Shown here: positions 5,136 through 8,556 of the stretch, piece after piece | How the letters are laid out: every line of letters begins with the position of its first letter | Numbering within the stretch: the first letter of the stretch is position 1 | Source: Candidatus Bathyarchaeota archaeon | GTDB taxonomy: Archaea; Thermoproteota; Bathyarchaeia; Bathyarchaeales; WAQA01 | Assembly (NCBI GenBank): GCA_015520475.1 | Contig: WAQA01000254.1 | Location: 1-8,556 of the forward strand | Direction of reading: 5' to 3' | Length of the DNA: 8,556 nucleotides | The notes under the pieces: model-generated | Told to the model about the DNA's origin: nothing | What the model saw: the letters and a program-made list of their open reading frames with translations, nothing else | Databases searched by the model: none | Position numbers and translations under genes: made by a program

Positions 5136-5178
5136 TTTTTAGCTTACTAGATCCTTTTGGGATATGCTATTCCTCAAT

Positions 5179-6069
5179 CTAATTCTTTCTTTTAGAGGAT
5201 TGGTGTTTGCATATAACCTCGTAAAGTATCCTTGCTGCCTGTATCGATGTTACTCCATTATCATATATCGGTGTGACCTCCGTTAGATCAAATATGATGG
5301 TTCTTCTATCACATATCTCACATAATATGTCTAGGAGAGTATTTATTGATAGTCCGTCAGGCTCTGGATTCTGGACGGCTGGTGCAAAGGCAGGATCCAG
5401 AACGTCCATGTCTACTGATATGTATATCTCCTCGTAATCTCTAATAGTCTCCTTTATTCTCTCCACAACGGATCTGTAGCCATTCCTGATTATATGTTGT
5501 GAAGTGATGAATCTAATCTTTCTCTTTTTTGCATATTCCAGTTCCTCTTTGCATGCTGCTCTAGTTCCAACTTCAATTATCTCCTTGACAAGGTTCTCTT
5601 CGCTTATTCTATGCATGAATGTTGCATGGCTAACTGTCAGGTTCATAAATCTCTCTCTTAGGTCTAGGTGAGCATCGAAGCTGATTAATGCGGCTTCTCC
5701 TTTAAGGTTCTTAGCAGCCCCTAAAGTCAATGTATGTTCTCCACCTATCAGCACTGCTGTCTTATTCATCCTGAGGACCTCTCCAACGACAAGCTCTATT
5801 CTTTTAATGTTTTCGTTTATGTCTCCAGTGAGGTCTATATCTCCCAGATCATGGATTCTTATATCCTCCAAGTCAATGTTGGATCTGAAACTGTAAGTTT
5901 CAATGTTCAGCGAAGCCTCTCTTATGCTTGATGGTGCAAACTTTGATCCAGAACGGTAGGTGCCTGTAATATCTAATGGGACACCTATAATCACGTAGTC
6001 TGCCTCGTCAATCTCTTTCTGGACGCCGCCGAAAAAAGTCTTAGAAGTATATAGCGCTGTATAATCCAT
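5179..6069 (-). CDS. speB: Agmatinase-family ureohydrolase
   Basis: The family hydrolyses agmatine to putrescine and urea with a binuclear Mn(II) centre. At 296 residues it has normal length. The metal ligands are all visible: GGEHT (H112), SFDAHLD (D132, H134, D136) and SVDMDVLDPAFAP (D220, D222). SGSKFAPSSIRE (40-51) and the closing DLTEVTPIYDNGVTSIQAAR (261-280, with E264) are also typical. After the last metal motif the sequence is AVQNPEPDGLS, where agmatinases commonly have a Gly-rich 'PGxGTPEPGGL' form. That loop is near the active site, so a related guanidino substrate (guanidinobutyrate, arginine) is possible. The product name is therefore family-level. The TATA box lies only about 30 bases before the ATG, implying a nearly leaderless message. 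The gene converges on the CxxC protein and is divergent from the membrane protein/glycosyltransferase pair. Confidence 0.88.
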   Translation of the reverse strand: MDYTALYTSKTFFGGVQKEIDEADYVIIGVPLDITGTYRSGSKFAPSSIREASLNIETYSFRSNIDLEDIRIHDLGDIDLTGDINENIKRIELVVGEVLRMNKTAVLIGGEHTLTLGAAKNLKGEAALISFDAHLDLRERFMNLTVSHATFMHRISEENLVKEIIEVGTRAACKEELEYAKKRKIRFITSQHIIRNGYRSVVERIKETIRDYEEIYISVDMDVLDPAFAPAVQNPEPDGLSINTLLDILCEICDRRTIIFDLTEVTPIYDNGVTSIQAARILYEVICKHQSSKRKN

Positions 6070-6092
6070 ACCTTTATTAGCTCCCGATAAAT

Positions 6093-6103
6093 TGTTTTAT
6101 AAG
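6093..6103 (-). promoter_or_regulatory. TATA box of the agmatinase gene, possibly shared by both directions
   Basis: GCTTATAAAACA on the minus strand centres about 30 bases before the ATG at 6069, so transcription would begin at or within a few bases of the start codon. The same A/T core read on the plus strand (GTTTTATAAG) could serve the membrane protein gene, with a start near 6124 and a leader of about 36 nt. The 91-bp gap shows no better plus-strand box. Confidence 0.45.
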
Positions 6104-6148
6104 CAAAATATGCAATAATGTAGATATCCTTTACTGTTGATGCTGTTT

Positions 6149-6160
6149 GAGGGATGGCAG
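6149..6160 (+). promoter_or_regulatory. Shine-Dalgarno deciding the start of the four-helix membrane protein
   Basis: GAGGG (6149-6153) stands seven bases before ATG 6161. In-frame TTG (6137) and ATG (6140) codons lie upstream but have no SD. Confidence 0.55.
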
Positions 6161-6517
6161 ATGAAGATTAAGATAACTGATAAAGCTGTGTTTTCAAGTT
6201 TCTATTTTATCTCCGGAATCATCATGCTGGTTCTGCTTATATTATCTGGTGGGAGGATGATACATTTAGGCTTCATAGGATCCCTCAGTATATTGGCGTC
6301 GTATGGTTTAAGTAGGAGGCGGAGATGGGCGCTCCTACTTCTAGTAATCGTTTTCTTTACAGGTTTAACTCTTAGTCTCTCCACGATATATGCTGCGTCA
6401 ATCTTCTTTGGGTTCGATTTTGATGCGGTTCTAATCTATGCAGTGGCATCTCTCTACTTGATGATGCTTATAGTCTCATTCTTAAATGCTCTCTTAAACA
6501 GGGAAAAATTTGATTAA
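6161..6517 (+). CDS. Four-helix integral membrane protein of unknown function
   Basis: From ATG 6161 the product has 118 residues and no recognised domain. Four hydrophobic segments can be seen: about 8-32 (FSSFYFISGIIMLVLLILSG), 34-50 (IHLGFIGSLSILASYGL), 56-85 (ALLLLVIVFFTGLTLSLSTI onward) and 90-112 (AVLIYAVASLYLMMLIVSFL). SRRRRW between helices 2 and 3 is the only strong charge cluster and should face the cytoplasm. The SD GAGGG at 6149-6153 fixes the start; starts at 6137 (TTG) or 6140 (ATG) would give 126 or 125 residues. The stop is 34 bases from the ATG of the glycosyltransferase on the same strand, so the two are probably co-transcribed, and a role as accessory subunit or glycan-export partner is plausible. 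That is context only; nothing in the sequence names a function. Confidence 0.75.
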   Translation: MKIKITDKAVFSSFYFISGIIMLVLLILSGGRMIHLGFIGSLSILASYGLSRRRRWALLLLVIVFFTGLTLSLSTIYAASIFFGFDFDAVLIYAVASLYLMMLIVSFLNALLNREKFD

Positions 6518-6551
6518 TAATAGATAATCCATATTTTACTCTGTGTCTCTC

Positions 6552-8036
6552 ATGCTCTCCTCTATTCAAATATTGGTTTTCATCGGTATGGTTCTCTCCG
6601 CGTTAGTTCCATGCATCTTAGGCCTTAACAATCATATACTGCTGTATCTAAGTAGGAAGAAGATTAGGAGATTGAAGACTCCAAGACTTAATGAATGGCC
6701 TATGGTAACTATCCAGATCGCCACATACAATGAGGGAGACATTATAGCTAGTACCCTAGATAAATGTTTAGAGATGGATTATCCTGAAGATAGATTAGAG
6801 ATTGTAATAGTTGACGATTCAACTGATGAGACAATAGAGGTGCTTAGAAGGTATGAGGCTAAGTACAGCCATAAAATCCGGGTTATTCACAGGTCAAGCA
6901 GGGAAGGCTATAAGGCTGGAGCGCTTCAGACAGCTATAAGATACTCTAGAGGAGACTTCTTCTTAATCCTCGATGCTGACACCAGACCTCAAAAAGACTT
7001 CTTGAAGAAGACCATTCCATACCTTGTTGATGATGAACGGCTAGGTTTTGTTCAGGGAAGAATAGAATATATAGATGACTCATCTTGGCTTGTAAGATCC
7101 ATCTCAGCGGTTAATAGATGGTATGGATGGTTCCTTCAGTCATCTCTCTCTAAGGGAGATTTCTTCATCGCCTTTCAAGGTCGTGGAGGAGTCTTCAGAA
7201 GAGCCGCGGTGGAGGATGTTGGGGGATGGCAGAGCGATACGATAACCGAAGATCTAGATATCTCCTATCGTATGCAGATGAAGGGGTGGAGAGGACTATT
7301 TGTTGAGGATGCCGTATGCTTAGAGACTGCTCCCCCATCTTACACTGCAGCAACCGTCCAGTTTAATAGACATTTGAAAGGGCCAATGCAAAACCTGCTT
7401 AAGCACTGCTCTAAAATAGTGAAGGCTAATAACCTTAGCATATCTAAGAAGGTTGAAGCCTTAATTCTTATAGCTAATCCGCTGATATATCCTTTCGCCC
7501 TGTCCTGTGTGGTATTCACGGCCTTAACTTATATGCTTCTACCTAGAAATTTCCTAGTGAACTTCTGGCTCTCTCCTATAGGGATTCTCTTAGCGATCTT
7601 CACATTCATATCATTCCCCTATATATCATTAATAATCTCTTTCCAGCTTCCAGTATTGCTCCTTATAATGGCTTTTCCAGTATTGCTCTTAATAGCTAAG
7701 AGAAGGTCTTCAGGTAATTATGCTAAAGGGATCCTCGGCGCTATGTTGATATGGAATGACAACATGTTGAATGGAACAGTATCCCTCGTTGAGATGCTTA
7801 TCAGAAAAGAGTCTACGTGGACGCCTACACCTAAGATTAAAGGTAAATGTTCTAAGTCAACTGTAAGGGCGTTTTCAGAAGCAATACTTAGGGTGATATC
7901 AGCATCACTAATACTTTCATGTATAATGTTAATAACGTTTCAGGGGAGATTCACGATAAATATTTTAGGGTTATCTCTGCCAGCCGTAGGTTGGATTCTT
8001 TCATCTTTTATATTGCTGGGAGAGATTTTCCGTTAG
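6552..8036 (+). CDS. Membrane-bound family 2 glycosyltransferase (cellulose synthase-like)
   Basis: This adds sugars from a nucleotide-sugar donor at the cytoplasmic face of the membrane and probably moves the growing chain across it. Numbering from the GTG at 6543 (497 residues; subtract three for ATG 6552): one N-terminal helix (7-37), then a GT-A domain with TIQIATYNEGDII (56-68), VDDSTD (D91, D92), LDADTRP (D144, D146; the metal-binding DxD), FQGRGGVFRR (211-220) and TEDLD (235-239, catalytic base region). QFNRH (273-277) stands where processive enzymes have QxxRW. Several hydrophobic helices follow (about 308-386 and 448-494), split by a loop with ESTWTPTPKIKGK (423-435), common in this group. 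Neither start has a clear SD; I prefer the ATG, but the GTG is equally open. It probably forms an operon with the preceding membrane protein. The polymer cannot be named; exopolysaccharide or surface glycan is likely. Confidence 0.88.
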   Translation: MLSSIQILVFIGMVLSALVPCILGLNNHILLYLSRKKIRRLKTPRLNEWPMVTIQIATYNEGDIIASTLDKCLEMDYPEDRLEIVIVDDSTDETIEVLRRYEAKYSHKIRVIHRSSREGYKAGALQTAIRYSRGDFFLILDADTRPQKDFLKKTIPYLVDDERLGFVQGRIEYIDDSSWLVRSISAVNRWYGWFLQSSLSKGDFFIAFQGRGGVFRRAAVEDVGGWQSDTITEDLDISYRMQMKGWRGLFVEDAVCLETAPPSYTAATVQFNRHLKGPMQNLLKHCSKIVKANNLSISKKVEALILIANPLIYPFALSCVVFTALTYMLLPRNFLVNFWLSPIGILLAIFTFISFPYISLIISFQLPVLLLIMAFPVLLLIAKRRSSGNYAKGILGAMLIWNDNMLNGTVSLVEMLIRKESTWTPTPKIKGKCSKSTVRAFSEAILRVISASLILSCIMLITFQGRFTINILGLSLPAVGWILSSFILLGEIFR

Positions 8037-8038
8037 GG

Positions 8039-8556
8039 CTACAGATTTATCGGAGCGTCTTCTCTCCCTATCCACTCCCTCTTCTTTTTCAGGTAGTATA
8101 GATATGTTTGATAGGAGACTTCAGGTGGACATCTATGATCAACCATAGGTATATATCCGCCCTCCTCAAGTAGAGGGGTTAATCTTTCAAGTTCCTTGTC
8201 TATTGCCTTTCCTCCCTTTATAAGCGCCCTCTTATCTACGCCTCCTATCAGCAAAACTTTCCTGCCGAACATCTCCCTCAACTTATAAGCGTCGGTGAAT
8301 CTGGCCTCCAATGGAAACATGACGTTTATTCCAGCTTTAAGCCATCCAGGTACGAGGGGGGTTATATCTCCGTCGCAATCAACTACATTTATTGTTACAC
8401 CATATTCCTTCAGAACATCTGTAACTTTCTTGTATCTTGGAACCATGAACTCTTCGAAGTGGCGGACTGAAAGCAGCGGGCCCTTACTATAACACATATC
8501 CTCCCACCATGAGCTGAAGTCAACCTTAACCGAACGTAGAGCTCTCCTTATGATAT
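8039..8556 (-). CDS. Uroporphyrinogen decarboxylase (URO-D) superfamily protein (partial, C-terminal 171 residues)
   Basis: The frame is open from the right window edge to the stop at 8039-8041, so the N-terminal half is outside. An internal ATG at 8497 is not the true start, because the upstream codons continue the family pattern (SSWWEDMCYSKGPLLSVRHF). Typical C-terminal URO-D landmarks follow: EEFMVPRYKKV, NVVDCDGD (57-63 of the fragment), FPLEAR (80-85), KVLLIGGVDKRAL (99-111) and GGYIPMVDHRCPPEVSYQTY (132-151). The superfamily includes haem-pathway decarboxylases and cobamide-dependent methyltransferases (MtaA/MtbA type). This divergent C-terminus with H140 and C142 resembles the many uncharacterised methyltransferase-like or decarboxylase-like members more than HemE, but the missing half prevents a decision. 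It converges on the glycosyltransferase with only two bases between the stop codons. Confidence 0.82.
   Translation of the reverse strand, partial: IIRRALRSVKVDFSSWWEDMCYSKGPLLSVRHFEEFMVPRYKKVTDVLKEYGVTINVVDCDGDITPLVPGWLKAGINVMFPLEARFTDAYKLREMFGRKVLLIGGVDKRALIKGGKAIDKELERLTPLLEEGGYIPMVDHRCPPEVSYQTYLYYLKKKREWIGREDAPINL

Noticed and set aside
5136..5145. T-run after the CxxC protein stop as a terminator
   Set aside because: Only five T residues, not enough to call an archaeal T-rich terminator.
5734..5931. A 65-codon plus-strand frame inside the agmatinase-family gene
   Set aside because: Antisense shadow of a gene with all metal-ligand motifs intact.
7919..8101. A 60-codon plus-strand frame across the end of the glycosyltransferase gene
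   Set aside because: Overlaps two supported genes in other frames and has no motif or ribosome site.

Overview
The window reads as ordinary chromosome of an archaeon. The clearest signs are a complete transcription factor B (TFIIB-type) gene, an aIF1/SUI1 translation factor with its archaeal N-terminal cysteine cluster, a nicotinate phosphoribosyltransferase of the archaeal type with a C-terminal zinc knuckle, and TATA boxes with purine-rich BRE-like flanks ahead of several genes. GC content is moderate. A TACK-type lineage such as Bathyarchaeia would fit, but that is inference: no marker here fixes the phylum. There are no rRNA, tRNA, CRISPR or transposon signatures.

Layout. Left edge (minus strand): the N-terminal part of a sugar phosphate isomerase/epimerase-like TIM barrel (1-323, cut by the window), the manganese exporter MntP (521-1078), and a stand-alone Lrp/AsnC effector-binding domain protein (1269-1511). 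The last is divergent from tfb (plus, start best placed at 1776, end 2720), and the 231-264 bp between them carry opposing promoters and two possible leader RNA structures. Centre: tfb converges on sui1 (minus, 2932-3240). The gap between them holds a perfect 64-bp copy of an internal piece of the pncB gene that lies about 1 kb away (minus, 3475-4671). A 62-residue four-cysteine protein (plus, 4947-5135) faces away from pncB and converges on an agmatinase-family ureohydrolase (minus, 5179-6069). Right side: a four-helix membrane protein (plus, 6161-6517) and a processive-type family 2 glycosyltransferase (plus, 6552-8036) form a likely operon. The glycosyltransferase ends two bases from the stop of a convergent URO-D-superfamily gene that runs off the right edge (minus, 8039-8556).

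How the genes relate. Most are single-gene transcription units for housekeeping work: transcription initiation, start-codon selection, NAD salvage, agmatine breakdown and Mn export. The exception is the membrane protein/glycosyltransferase pair, which probably builds or exports a surface glycan.

The most unusual item is the 64-bp pncB duplicate in the tfb/sui1 gap. In a tfb read-through transcript it would be perfectly complementary to pncB mRNA. Read on the minus strand it opens a 35-codon ORF with its own ATG and an SD-like sequence. Next in interest are the folded tfb leader and the hairpin touching the Shine-Dalgarno of the Lrp-like gene.
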